Assembly (NCBI GenBank): GCA_028023455.1
Contig: JAQFVV010000056.1
Coordinates: forward strand, 1,056,001 to 1,120,000
Length of the DNA stretch: 64,000 bases
From: Epiperipatus broadwayi
Lineage: Eukaryota; Onychophora; Udeonychophora; Euonychophora; Peripatidae
Direction of reading: 5' to 3'
Shown: positions 25,326 to 36,788 of the stretch, piece after piece
Layout: every line of letters starts with the position of its first letter
How positions within the stretch are numbered: position 1 is the first letter of the stretch
Translations under genes and position numbers: made by a program
Notes under the pieces: model-generated
The model's database searches: none
The model's input: only the letters and a program-made list of their open reading frames with translations
Told to the model about the DNA's origin: nothing

Positions 25326-25364
25326 AAATGTCTTAATGAAGAAGATTTCTTGGATATACTTACT
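25326..25364 (+). CDS. EXD3: Microexon of putative exonuclease mut-7 homolog
   Basis: A 39-nt stretch lies between a strong acceptor (tttatgtttcag) and a consensus donor (gtaagt at 25365). It reads KCLNEEDFLDILT in phase 0. Joined to the exon at 48252 in the same phase, the sequence resembles, as I recall it, the part of EXD3 that precedes the DEDDy exonuclease domain (human pattern K-S-L-S-Q-E-N-W-x-D-H-V). EXD3/mut-7 proteins are predicted 3'-5' exonucleases; C. elegans mut-7 acts in transposon silencing and RNA interference. The exon is too short to identify alone; the case rests on the splice sites plus the 48252 exon. Upstream exons were not found. Confidence 0.5.
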
Positions 25365-25617
25365 GTAAGTACTGTTTAAATGTAAATAGCTAGTCTTAGG
25401 CAAAATGAATTTTTGTAAACCCTCCTTTTTCTTTCCTGGAGTTGACAATATATATTTTTTTTATTTTTATATATTTTTTTAACAATATTTATTAAGAAAA
25501 AAATAGACTAATTCTATACAGGGTCACTATTCTTTTGTTGTCCATTATACTATTTTTACAAATCAGGTGCTAAATAGTTAAAAAAATTTACTTGTGGTGA
25601 AATTCTCACTGATGCAT

Positions 25618-25733
25618 ATAATTATTCTTCCCGTATAAATCGTAATAAACAGCTTGGAAAATTGTTCTTTGTCATTGATGCTTTTTTAATTTTGGCTGCT
25701 CTGTTTATAGCGATTTATACGTTAAGAATAATT
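25618..25733. repeat. Short inverted repeat (hairpin element)
   Basis: The arm ataattattcttcccgtata..aataaacag (25618-25652) pairs with ctgtttatagcgatttatac..aataat (25701-25733) with few mismatches across about 33 nt and a 48-nt loop. It could be a minimal MITE or a hairpin RNA precursor in the EXD3 intron. Confidence 0.65.
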
Positions 25734-25950
25734 TTCATTTTCTGACAGAGTTTTTGTATTTATTATTTATAGATACATATACTGAATCTAATTTATGCTG
25801 AATTAAATATTGTTTTTTGATAGAAATTTCGATTATGACAATGAGATTATTATAAACAGCAAAGTTTTTTTCTGCTAGATTATACTTTTATATGAGTCTT
25901 ACTTCCTATATTGTAATATAATTTATACATATTTTTTGTTGTATGTACTG

Positions 25951-26454
25951 TATAAGTGCCTGTATTTCAAATCTTACACATTAAGCCTGTATTCTGCCCA
26001 TCCCTCTTCTTTGTATTTAAATGGATACTGTCCTATACATGAGGGGTCAGAGTGATTTGAGGTCAACATGGGCATAACAACAATATTAGCATCAGCATGG
26101 GATTGGGCATTCTATCATTAGATTTTCAATGGTATGGATGGCTGAAGAGTTGGAGGTTGGAGTAGATTGAAGCCTGTCCATTAAAGTATAACGATTTGCT
26201 ATCTTAATATATATTGAGTAGTAATTATATATGTGTGTGAGAGATAATAATCTGGACCAAATGATGAGGGCTGGCTGGTTCAGCACGAAATCCGGATATA
26301 GATAATTATTTATCTTTTCTACATGTGTGTGGTCATGTGTATCATTAGTATGAGATAGTGTGGATAGTTGAAAATTGCTTAAAAGTCTGAGTTCAAATCC
26401 CCTATATTTACAATTAAGTTCCAGGTATAAGAATGCCTGTATTTCAAATGTTAT
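25951..26454 (+). mobile_element. SINE-like composite repeat, copy 1
   Basis: One member of a dispersed family also seen at 27930-28250 (+), 47625-48075 (-), 48085-48133 (-) and 63430-63560 (-). Shared landmarks are a ctgcccat block, a ggtcaacatgggc block, attttcaatgg..ggatggctgaagagt, a gttggagtagattgaagcctgtc block, and a final gagttcaaatcccc that resembles a tRNA B box. Direct repeats of about 27 nt (tataagtgcctgtatttcaa and tataagaatgcctgtatttc) lie at 25951 and 26426 and look like a target duplication, although copy 3 suggests part of this may belong to the family. No coding sequence. Confidence 0.65.
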
Positions 26455-26459
26455 ATTAT

Positions 26460-27190
26460 CTAGGTTTTGTTTTTATGCAATTCTTTTTCCATTAACTACA
26501 AAACAAAACTATTATACACAAGTATTAAATGAGTTTTTGTTGTTTGTTAAACCTTTAATAGCCAGCTATCTGATGTCATAAAGATATAAAACAGCATTTT
26601 AAAAAAGTAATCTGCATGGCAAAGGTCTCTTAACAACCTTTCATAGAAGAGCTGGAAAGGTTGGCAGTATTTAACAGCGTTTCAGTTTGCAGAGTGAAGA
26701 AGGTTTGGATATTTTCCATTCTTCTACTTTCTAATTAAGAATAGTTTAATGCTCATTTACTGACCAATATTGAAAGGTTGACTGACTTGAGAATAGGCCA
26801 GCTAGCTGAGGGAAAAAATCCTCTTTTTGAAAAAAATTAAAAATTCAGGTCCTATATAGCGAGATGGACAAGTTACATCTGTAAGTTAATATAAAAATAA
26901 GTATATAATTAACAAGTCAAATATCTGTTGATATTTGAACTTTATTGTTAACTGCTTCAAGCAGTGTTTTAAATAGATTGCTTGCAATGTAATTAGTAAA
27001 ACAAACCTTTGTTTGTCTTTAAGCTGACAATTCTTCACTTAAAAAAAAACAAAACATAATCAACTTGTAGTATTTATTTTAGGATTGTTTTAGCTGGTAT
27101 TTTACTTTAACATCTATTAGTAAAAAAGTATGTGCATTTTAGATGCGTATGCATATATTTTTAAATATATATATAAATTTTAAAACTTAA
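26460..27190. other. AT-rich intronic DNA with a G+C-richer patch
   Basis: The patch at 26600-26880 is richer in G+C but has no recognised motif. The ORF at 26375-26581 is not supported. Confidence 0.5.
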
Positions 27191-27194
27191 CTTA

Positions 27195-27890
27195 ATCGAC
27201 ATTCAACACCAGAAGTTAATTATTTATAAGCAATTATTACGTTAAGGGCTGTAATTAGGCCGTCGGGCTGGATAGGTCCGATAGTGGAATAACTTTCGCA
27301 TATGAAAGTCATCTATGAATAATAAATAAATAGTCCTCGACGAAGAGCTTTTGCTGCTTTGTAGGATAGGTTGACTCCAATTTCTGCATTCCTTTTTTTT
27401 TAACTCAAGCTCTCAATGATTAAGAAACTCATGGGAGAAGAAGACTTCGTAGACTGTCAATTCTTTCTTGAAATCTTTGCTTGAGGCAATGCAATCCGCA
27501 ATGAATTAATTTGGAACTGGATTTGATGTAGAAGCATTAGCTGGCGAAGATTCTTTATTTAGTCAGCCCTATTTTAGGAATCTCTCTGTCTATCGCGGAA
27601 TTGGATTGGACTAGAAAATACTATCTAAAAATGATTGTCTTACACAATATAGTTATGTTATCATGCCTAACGGATTAATCATTACAGCAATAGAAATAAT
27701 AATAATATCCGAAATAATAGCAAAACAGCAGATATTTGATAGTAGTAAAAGTCTTCAACACTAGAATGGAGTTTCCACTGGTGATTAAGGGACTGTCAAG
27801 AGTTGAAATCAATATCCTGTCCCTAATGAAACTTTTTGTCCAGGGGAAGATAAATTAATAAAACGGTTTGATTGATACAGGTTTTTTTTT
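27195..27890. other. Compositionally distinct 0.7-kb block, unknown
   Basis: CpG-containing, less AT-biased text (ggccgtcgggctggataggt at 27258, tatcgcggaattggattgga at 27590) resembling in character the block at 21.6-23.9 kb, without a detectable shared segment. On the - strand, 27530-27250 gives moderately long open pieces (for example LTVYEVFFSHEFLNH), but no family was recognised and stops interrupt them. Possibly a fragment of an unclassified element. Confidence 0.4.
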
Positions 27891-27929
27891 TTTTTTAAAG
27901 AACAGATCAGTTAGTGAAAGAAGAATGTA

Positions 27930-28250
27930 TTGTCTATGATTTTGTGTATTTCAGTGATCCATCTTCAGATTTTCAATGGTGGTATAAATGGCTGAAGAAA
28001 GTTGGAGGTTAGAGTAGGTTGAAGCCTGTCGATTAATTAAATGTTTGAAAATTTACTGCCTTAATATAAACTGAGCATTGAGTATGTGTGTGTGGGAGAT
28101 GAGCGCTGGTTCAACACGAAATATGTACATTGGGCATCATTTATCTTTTTTTACATGCGTGTGGTCATGTGTATTGGTTGTATGAGATAGAGTGGCTAGC
28201 TGAAGGGAGCTTGAAAGTTTTGTCTTCAAATCCTCTGAATTACATTTAAA
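27930..28250 (+). mobile_element. SINE-like composite repeat, copy 2
   Basis: Matches copy 1 from agattttcaatggt(g) and ggctgaagaaagttggaggt through gaagcctgtc, ggttcaacacgaaat and tgtgtggtcatgtgtat to a tcttcaaatcctc B-box-like end. It lacks the 5' portion seen in copies 1 and 3. Confidence 0.65.
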
Positions 28251-28479
28251 CTCAAGTAAATTATACTTATATTCTAATATTAAAGTCTTATTAAATATTG
28301 TCTATTGTAATTGCTCATATCAATAAAATAACTAATGCTGCTAAAACATGCCGCATACAATAGTACAAGTGCTTGATTTATTAGTGTCTATGCTCTAGCT
28401 TTGTATTCAGAGAATTCCGAGAGAAAGAAAACTTTTATTTTTTGCTAGGTAGTATTATACAACAGAAACAAAATATTGA

Positions 28480-30905
28480 TTTTTTTCTTTAAAGCACTTT
28501 AACCAAAAGTTGTTATAAATAATAATAATGGAACTATAAATTCAAATGATCTTGTTATTGAATTTAGCACAACACATAAATTGACCATCCAAACACTTTG
28601 TTTTGGCAGAAAAACTGCTATTAAGGAAAAGGATTCTTTCCATGCCCAAAAGACTGGCATTTAATAAATTACATTATTGTTAGAGATCAAAAATGCAAGA
28701 GGACTTTATACTATGTGAACATTTACAAGCAAAGATTTTTGGACAGATTATAGATTAGTACATTCCAAGATTAAAATGACAAACGCATTTAAAAATAAAT
28801 CTTATTCCAATCATATTCACAAGAAAATTAATTTTCATTCTTTAAAAGTATGTATTAAATTTTGAGAGCTATTAAACCCTAACACTGGTATTTTGGACAT
28901 CCTAGATTGTCATATTAGTGAAGAAAGGAATTCTCTTAGGTAAAGTAAATCTCTTTTTGAGTTCACTAAAAAGAATATTATGACTGGTTTTTTGGCAGTA
29001 ATCTGATTAAAAATTTGATTTCAAGGAAATATATAATTTTCTGCTTGACTGAATAATAAACCAAATGTGAAAGTTAATAATAATTATAGAGAATAAATAA
29101 GAGATGTTCAGGCAGAAATTGAATTACTGACAAATCTTAAAAATGATTAGTGAATAAAACTGCTAAGAAAATTCAGTCATTCACTGATCACTAATATTCA
29201 ATATCTTTTTTTTTTTTTTTTTGGATGTGCCGAAAGCAACATGTGAGCCTGAGAAATGATATAACAATCCTATTAAATCCTGCAAAGGAATTCTTTTATA
29301 TAATGACAATGATATTTTAAACAGGTGAAAGCATTTTGATCATCTTTTGAAGAATGAAATAAGAGTTGGGGTGATGAATTTTAATTGTAACTCCATTTTA
29401 TCTACTTTAGATTTGGATAAAGATATCCAGTTTATCAAAATCAAAACAGCTATTTATAATCTTAAAATTGGAAAGTCTGCTGGTTCTGATGAAATAGAAA
29501 AGTTTTAAAATATGATGGTAATATGTTAGTTAGCTTCAAAAATATTGGAATGTTTTTGATAGAATCATGAAGATATTCTATTTGGTCTTAAGGATGCTTT
29601 TAATATTCTACTTTTTCAAAGTAAGGAGAAGAGATAAAATTGCAGTCATTATTATGGAATATCATTATTATTCATTGCAGTAAAATACTTTCAAGCATTT
29701 TGTTGAATAGATTGATAGTCATAAATGAATGTTTATAGAGAATCAAGGTGTGCTATAGGCATGGGTTTTGTCACCAGGCCGAAGTGTTTTATATATTGCT
29801 TCATTTGGTCAAAGCATTTGATTCAGCTAATCAAACAGGTTTATGACCTGGTTTGGAATTATTTGGTTGTCTACCAAAATTTATTTATATTATATAACTT
29901 ATTATGATGGAATGGGAGGAAACATTATTACCACAATTGTAAAATCTAAGGTATTTGAAATGAAAACTAGTGTTAAACAAATATGCATACTTGTTTTCAA
30001 AATTTATGACTGTTGCCTTTGTAACTGTATATAGACAACATAATGAAGCAATGATCAGGATATGAAAGAATTTTGGTGATTGAATTTTTAATTTGAATCG
30101 ATTAAAAGTGAAAACAAGAATCTTCATTTTCTTGCATTGTAGATTTATAAATATTCTGATAAATGTGCTATATTTTCCAGTTCAAAGAATGTTTAACAGA
30201 ATGTACTTAAGGTTTTGCATGCAATGTATGAAGATTTTAATTTATTAATTAATATTTTTAAAAATCTCAGGTTCTTTATCAACCAGTGATGGAAAAAAAA
30301 ATTTAACAACTATGTTTGCAACTCAAGAATATAAATCAATTTAAATACTTTAATATTTTTATAAATAGAAATGTGAACTTAGATGGCACAGCACAGAAAA
30401 TGTGTTGCTAGGCTTTTATGGTATTCCATCACAGGGAAATAATTACCACAGGTCAACTAGCTTATACAGGCCATATATAGAACTCTTTATTTTATGGAAG
30501 TGAGATTTGGATATCCTATTGATGCAATATAAAGGCAGTAGAAAAGTTTCATTTAATAATTCTCCATAAAGCATAAAAAATACAACGATAAGTTCAAAAA
30601 AAAAAAAAAACAATATGTTCTTCAACTTGCTGGATATAATATTACAAAGTCCACTATTATAAAATCACATCTTTATTCCATTGGACATGTAAAACCAATG
30701 AACAATCCAAGATTTCCTCAAAGGTGCTTTACAATGAATTTGAATATAGTTTTATGGGAAAGGTAGGCCTTGTCTATGCTATAAAGAATATCTCAAAGAC
30801 ATTTTAAATGGTATTTGTGAGCTTTTAAACTGTAAACCAAGATGGCAACCCTTATTTTTGACAGATATACAGTTTTGGAACCCACAAAAAATATTTGCAA
30901 AAAAA
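28480..30905 (+). pseudogene. Decayed non-LTR retrotransposon (APE endonuclease and reverse transcriptase)
   Basis: Conceptual translation with frameshifts shows ordered LINE blocks. The endonuclease end reads DWHLINYIIVRDQKCKRT at about 28652 and FWTDYRLVHSKIKM at 28735. GILLYNDNDILNR-KHFDHLL precedes the RT at 29290-29355, KIGKSAGSDEI is at about 29470, a QGVL-GMGFV-TRP region (family QCGFR..RGT) is at 29745, IKQVYDLVWN (family TKAFD.V) is at 29833, HDGMGGN-like and VKSKVFEMKTSVKQ (family GVKQG) lie at 29903-29990, LNRLKVKTR is at 30090, and a late FHLI/LYGSEIW-like tail runs to about 30900. Multiple stops make it inactive. It belongs to the widespread invertebrate LINE group with these motifs; the clade is not assigned. 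It lies in the putative EXD3 intron. Confidence 0.8.
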
Positions 30906-30989
30906 TAACTGCTAGGAAACATATTTAATATATAAATTTTAATTTTTTTATTATCATTGTGGAAATATTAATTACAATATTTACATTTT

Positions 30990-31007
30990 GTGTGTGTGTG
31001 TGTGTAT
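30990..31007. repeat. (TG)n microsatellite
   Basis: Perfect TG repeat of about 17 nt. Confidence 0.9.
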
Positions 31008-31129
31008 TAACTTATTAAAAGAAAATTGAATAATAAATATACATATAAATACAATATTTACACTTTATTCATGTTAGCAGTGTGCAATCCCTAATGGTCT
31101 CCAAAATCACCACAAATCTATCTTGTTTT

Positions 31130-32215
31130 TTTTTTTTTTTTGCAGTCTATGCCACATAAATTTTAGTAATAGTAATTGAGTGATGTCACGCAGTTCCCTG
31201 GTGTTTTTATTTTATGATTTGGCATCCCCAAAGTCTTTCAATGTTTTGCATATGTGTATTTATAGCTGGATCAACAAAATTGTATGTAAATAAGATATTT
31301 ATTTTATATAGCACTATGTTGTATAAACTGTAATATTAATAATTAGCCATTAAGCTAATGCACATGGGCTTTGTAGATTTTAACTATAAATGAATACTAT
31401 CACTTTCCAAACACAAAATAAAGTCTTTGTGAAAAGATAGAATGAATCCATCTATCTTTTCAACCCAAACATTTATGTATGGGAAAATCTTAAGCATTTG
31501 GCAATGAGAGCATGAAAATTGTATGGTGATCGACTTGGAAATGCTCAAATCCTGCTTGCCTTTGATATCCCTTTTAACAATCCTAATAAATTTTATATCT
31601 GTCAGCAACATTTTATTTTATTGTGTCCATAAGAATAGACAGCCTCTGTTCTATCTGGAACAGTTACAATAAATTTCTCATTGGTTTCTTGGCATTCCCG
31701 AATAACCTCTATATGTGGAAGTATTTTTCCTTTTTGATTTTTACAATTGGTAAAAAAGTTTAAATGATTTCAACAATTCTGTTAAGCCCTGTGATTTTGC
31801 ATGAGTCAAGATAAAAGGCTAGATTTGTAGGTTTCCTTAGGTAATACTTCCAACATATGCCAGTGTGGTTACATAAATTCAGTTGATTCATTTCCCCATT
31901 CAGTCAATGTTACATCTCTACTCCAGAAGTAAATAAATCTGAGTGGAGTCAGAAATGGAATATTAGAGCCATAAAACCACATTATTTTATGAAGAGATGC
32001 CATTACAGTGGTGTTTGAATGTAAAGTTTCATATTGTGATCATTAACGTACACTTTTCCAGAGAGCAGGATCTCGTATCTTCGGAAATACTCCACTGCAT
32101 CATGTTCTGTGACAGGAAAATCCCAAATTTTGATCATGATGACAATTTACCAAAAAACCTTTTGACAAAAGAAACATGCTAAATTCAATCAGAGGGCAAC
32201 AATGTTAAGAGCGTC
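31130..32215 (-). pseudogene. Decayed Merlin-like (ISXO2/IS1595-type) transposase
   Basis: Reading the - strand from about 32140, the blocks IWDFPVTEHDAVEYFRRY, then WFMAL..RTPLRFIYFWSREM, then GLNRIVEI, then EVIRECQETNEKFIVTVPDR (about 31715-31650), then YKIY-DC-KGYQRQAGFEHFQV, then a MFGLKR-like end appear in order. They follow the pattern of the eukaryotic ISXO2-like transposase domain (CRETNECFIVTVPDR.., YSDCWKAY.., HFQVNH..). Frameshifts and stops are frequent. Such proteins are the transposases of Merlin elements (related to IS1016/IS1595). Terminal inverted repeats were not identified. The 75-codon ORF at 31384-31611 and the + strand ORF at 31997-32182 are fragments or shadows of this gene. 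Confidence 0.7.
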
Positions 32216-34085
32216 TCATTGCTTTCACATTGTAATATAAGTAAAAAAAAATTGTAATAAAGATTTTTAATGAAATTTATTGGAATTTATTACTTTTTTA
32301 AAATTTAACAATTGATTTATTGTTATTTTTTTTTTTAAATTTAATAACTAACACATCTTCAGGAGATGGTAAACCCTTGAAACTGCATATTTGTTAAAAA
32401 TATGGACTGCTATCTTGATTTACAGGAAAACTCACAAGTATCTTTTAAAAAAGTGCAATATTGTTTGTTTTTATTGGGAAGCTATTGCAAGGAATATTAT
32501 ATGTTGGAGAGCTATAATTAGACATAGTATTAAAGTTATATCAGCAAGAAAACTTTGTTCCTAAAGAAATTAATTTAAGACAACATTTCAAAATATCAAC
32601 CAAACAAAAAATGGACCAGCATTTTCTACATATCGATGAATTTGTGACTAACAGATTAATTTGTATAGTCATTGCAAAACTCAGTTCTAGAGCATTCATT
32701 GGAGTTGGAATCATTATATTTTTACTGCTGACTGCTACATGTATGTTATCATCGTCAAGTTAAAAAAAAAAAGTTTCATACTCCTTCTAAATGCATCTCA
32801 TCTGTATTTTTTTTTCCATTTGATTACTAGTATTTATTAAATATTTTGATTTATACGAAACCTTTCTCATCTATATGTTGTCTGAATAATAATACCTATG
32901 GATGATGGAAATTGTTATTATTTTATTTTTAATTACCAAGAAAGTTTTATTGTAATATATGTAATTCAAAATTTATTATGATAAATAAATTAAGAATGTA
33001 ATTATAATAAATAAATATGAAAGTAATATTTTTTCAACCTCTAGTTTAATTTTATAACCCCTGAACTTATTATTTTGTTCTATGTCCCCTTAATGGATAG
33101 TATAAATTAGCAAATAATAGCTTATGTTTTATTAACAAGGCTTTATTTACTGTAGGTGAAATACAGAAATTTCCAACATAAACATATAAAAATATACTGG
33201 CACAGTCACTTTTTAGCAACTTAATTTAAAAATTACAATAAAATTATAAAATGCAGATAATGTATATATTTATAACAAAAAATAATATTAAAAGTAATTG
33301 CATATTTATTTTTATAAAAATGGATTTGCTTTTCTCTTATCATTTGGTTGATTCATTTTTCATAAATTAAATTATCATTTTATTATGTACAGAATATACT
33401 CACGTGATTCTCTTATGCATGGTGTAATTAGTATGGTTACTATCTTTATTCTTTGAAGCAATGTGAAGTGATTTTTTAATTTTTTGAGGGAAATAAAGCC
33501 CCATATGCATCATCCTTCATTTATGGAAACAAATAATAAAAATTTTAACTTAATCAGAGTGGTTAGGAAAGAGGGGAATAAAAGATATACTGTATATCAA
33601 AATTACAATACATCAAGTTTTATAATTTTATGATTACCAAGTTATTATTGAAGTTTAGGTTGTTAATTACATTAATATTCAAGTAAAATGTTCTAGGCAT
33701 TCGTAAAAAAAATGTAGCTTTGTAATTTAAACTTAGCTTTTATTAATGCTAGCATGTTTTGGATATATAAAATATCATAATTATAGCATTATTACTTCTT
33801 TAGTACTCCAAGCTTTTAAGTTCCACTTGATAAATATTTTAATATTTAACAAATTTAAATCTGTTTTATTTGATATGCAAAAATATTTTAATGGATCTGC
33901 TTGGTTAATATAAATCAATTTTTAAGTATTGTAGTAACTTAGCAAGAAAATAAAAATGTACTTTGTTCCAAAAATATCTACAATTAAAAGTGTTTCTTAT
34001 CTGTTGTCACGTTCACATTGATAAAGTAATTTTTCAACATGAGAAAATATTACTTAAATTGAAAGAAGCTTTATTAAGATTGATT
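32216..34085. other. AT-rich intronic DNA, nothing recognised
   Basis: No domain or terminal repeat seen. A short G+C-richer stretch at 32600-32760 has no match I can name. Confidence 0.55.
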
Positions 34086-34089
34086 ATTT

Positions 34090-35545
34090 AAGGGGTGCAC
34101 AGATCAATTAAAGCCAACACACACAGGCAAAAATTAATATTACAGAATTATACAGTATCAGAGGAAATTAATTTAAAATGTAAATGGATTGTATCAAAAT
34201 TGAAGGATGAATATGACAGAAAATTGCTATTCTTGGCCAACAATCTAGGCAGATATTAGAATTCATTGACAAAAAAGATAATTGGATAAATTTATCCAAT
34301 CACCAAATTCCAGAGATATTCTAAGTAATGGCTCTAAATTTGTAAAGGGTGCATGGAGGAATCCCAAAATGGAGGTTATAGAGATATTAAAACCAAGTTT
34401 GAGAGCGACCTGCAGAAAGATAGACTAATAGAGAAAACTGCAAACATTTTGAGTTTGCTTTCAAACTCCCACAATAATCTTTGGTGTGAGAATATATATA
34501 TATATATATATTTAATGATAAAGATGTTATATGCGTTAAAGACAAAGATAATTGGCTCATTCTTTGGCTCATTCTAATGAATAAAGAGGACTATAGAACA
34601 AAATTAAATCTGCAAATCAATCTAAAATTCACAGAAATTACAGTGATATATACATGAATGATAAATTTATAACATCAATATTGAGGAAAAACAATGGAAA
34701 AGTGATTCCAAAGGTTGATTATTTTAAGATGTGCCCATTTAGTCACGATTGTACTGAGAATTTTTCCAATATCAAACTGCACAAAGATAGTTTTCTATTA
34801 AGGCTTATAATAGACCTTGGAGGTTTATATTTTTATAAAAGACCCAAACTATTGCTACCTGGTTGAAATATGAATTAGGATTTAGAGAATACACAATAAT
34901 TTCATAGATAAAATTAAGAACATAAAAGTGAACACTAATAATAAAATTGTTTCACTAGATGTTAAAGAACTGTTCAGTTCTGTACCATGAAGTAAATTCA
35001 TTGAAAATATAGGTGAATTATTGCAAAGTATTAATTATGATTTACAAAAAAAATAATTCATTATGGATGTCCTGAAATGGGTTAACAGAGACATCATAGC
35101 AATAGCAAATGAAAAATATTATAGAATGGATGGCTGATGGGACTTTTTTTTAGTGGCATGGTTTGCAGCTTAGTTCCTCACTAAAATTGAAAATACAATT
35201 ATTCCAAAGCTATTGTCTTCGAACACAAATACCCTATTTTAGGTATGTTGATGGCCCACTAAGACAAAATTATAAAAATTATAATGGAAACACAAATTAT
35301 AAAATCTCATCAACAATTAAAACAAGTGTCATTTATAATTTGGACCATAGAAAAGAAAGACAAAGATCGAGGAATTAAATTATTGGATCTGTATATCCAA
35401 AGGTATCTTAATTTTTTGAACTACAAAATGATATTAAAGTCAATAAACATAAGAGGAGCTATTCATTCCATGTCTTTATCATCAATGTCACACAAATATG
35501 CAAGTCTTAAAGTTTTTTGGTGCAGGGATTCTAAATATTTAATTC
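34090..35545 (+). pseudogene. Penelope-like element, N-terminal and reverse transcriptase part
   Basis: Ordered blocks: NLSNHQIPEI then LSNGSKFVKG at 34289; FNDKDVICVKDKDNWLI and LMNKEDYRTKLNLQI (family KADKGN..VI, KEDY) at 34513-34630, with a 12-bp tandem duplication (ggctcattcttt..) inside; LRLIIDLGGLYFYKRP (family LRPIIS..GSPTYK) near 34797; KIVSLDVKELFSSVP (RT motif A, catalytic Asp) at 34943-34987; EKYYRMDG near 35110; YFRYVDGP (family FRYVDD, second Asp replaced by Gly) at 35236; and IHSMSLSSMSHKYASLKVF near 35462. Stops and frameshifts abound. Penelope-like elements encode an RT related to telomerase plus a GIY-YIG endonuclease. The C-terminal part is displaced (see 38510-39300). Confidence 0.8.
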
Positions 35546-35562
35546 TCTTTTTGTTAATTAAT

Positions 35563-36386
35563 GTAATTCTTATAAACTCATTGTAATTGAGTATTACAAA
35601 AAGTTAAAAGTTGAAATTCAAGATTTTTATAATGCACTAAGCATGCTTTTGGCAGATCATTGGCAGAAGTATTAATTTGGAAGTTGAAAATTATGACTAC
35701 ATATGAATGTAATTTAGTATGTAAATGAAGAGTAATATGTAAATGCAGCATGTAAATATTTCATTTTTTTGACAATGAAATGCATGAAGCCTCTTTGTTG
35801 ATTGATTTTCCTATTGTCTCTCTTGGCACAAATTGTCCACACATTAGTGGTAACTGAAAGTATGACTCATAGTGAACTTGTGATAAAGGAAAATCAATTT
35901 ATATTCATTATTCTGTTTTGCTCAGTTGTATAAGTATATGTACTCTGTGTTCCACTTAAATCTATTCACCTGAGATTCACCATAATACAGAACTACAAGA
36001 CGGGGCACTACATGTAATTTTGGAAACAACTTGAGGGGTATGCTCTGCTGGCATTTTATCTTTTGAATTATTTAATATTGTTTAGTGATGGGGGTGATCT
36101 AAAGCTAACTCTGTGACAACACATATGCTATTTACTTTTTTTCAATTCTAGAGACATATAGATTATCCATGCTTTTGGTACATCATTTGTAATTTTATTT
36201 AAATTAGTGTAAAATTTTCTAATTGTTCTTGTTAGCATATTCTGATTATATCCAAGACATGTGAGATCATTGATATAAACATTAATATTGTTTTTCCTAT
36301 CAGCTCATACTTGCATTTTAAAAGTCTTGAATTCAACTTTTACCTTTTTGTAATATTCAATTACAATGAGTTTATAAGAATTATTA
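35563..36386. repeat. Penelope inverted repeat enclosing a - strand GIY-YIG part
   Basis: Arms 35563-35636 and 36312-36386 are inverted and about 90% alike (core ataaactcattgtaattga). The left arm continues the + strand RT part; the right arm belongs to a second, oppositely oriented Penelope copy. On the - strand between them lie DKMPAEHTPQVVSKITCSAP and SSV-YYGES-like text (about 36060-35960), then NEYKLIFLYHKFTMSH (about 35885-35845), homologous to the - strand fragment at 40480-40950. Two copies therefore meet head-on at about 35640. Confidence 0.75.
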
Positions 36387-36405
36387 TATAGGAAATTACA
36401 AATTT

Positions 36406-36735
36406 ATGTTATCTCCAAATGTTTTCCTATTTCTCAACTTATCCACCGCAAATAGAGACCTAAATTCGGATTCTTTTGAGGGGGAGGGCTAGGATGAGGG
36501 TGCTGTGGGGACTGTTGCCAACGTTGATTTTCTCATTCGCAAGAAGGAAAAAAAAAGCTATTCATAGCAGTTTTAGCGTTATTGTTATAAACGATTTTAT
36601 CCAATTATTATTGCAAAGTAAACCGCAATTTGACCTAATGATTTTAATTGCAAGTGATTCGCCCTATTTAAATTTATTATTTCCTATGTTGTTATCTCCA
36701 AATGTTTTCCTATTCTCAACTTATCCATCACAAAT
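36406..36735. repeat. 45-bp direct repeat flanking a 240-bp insert
   Basis: The stretch gttatctccaaatgttttcc..caacttatcca occurs at 36408-36452 and again at 36690-36734 with few differences. The 240 nt between are of different composition, including a purine-rich gggggagggctaggatgagg. Either an unusually long target duplication of an insert or a local duplication. The ORF at 36476-36832 crosses this junction and is not a gene. Confidence 0.55.
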
Positions 36736-36788
36736 TGGATTTCTCAATATTGTACTCCTAAAATACTACTCATATTTGAACTCTAGAC

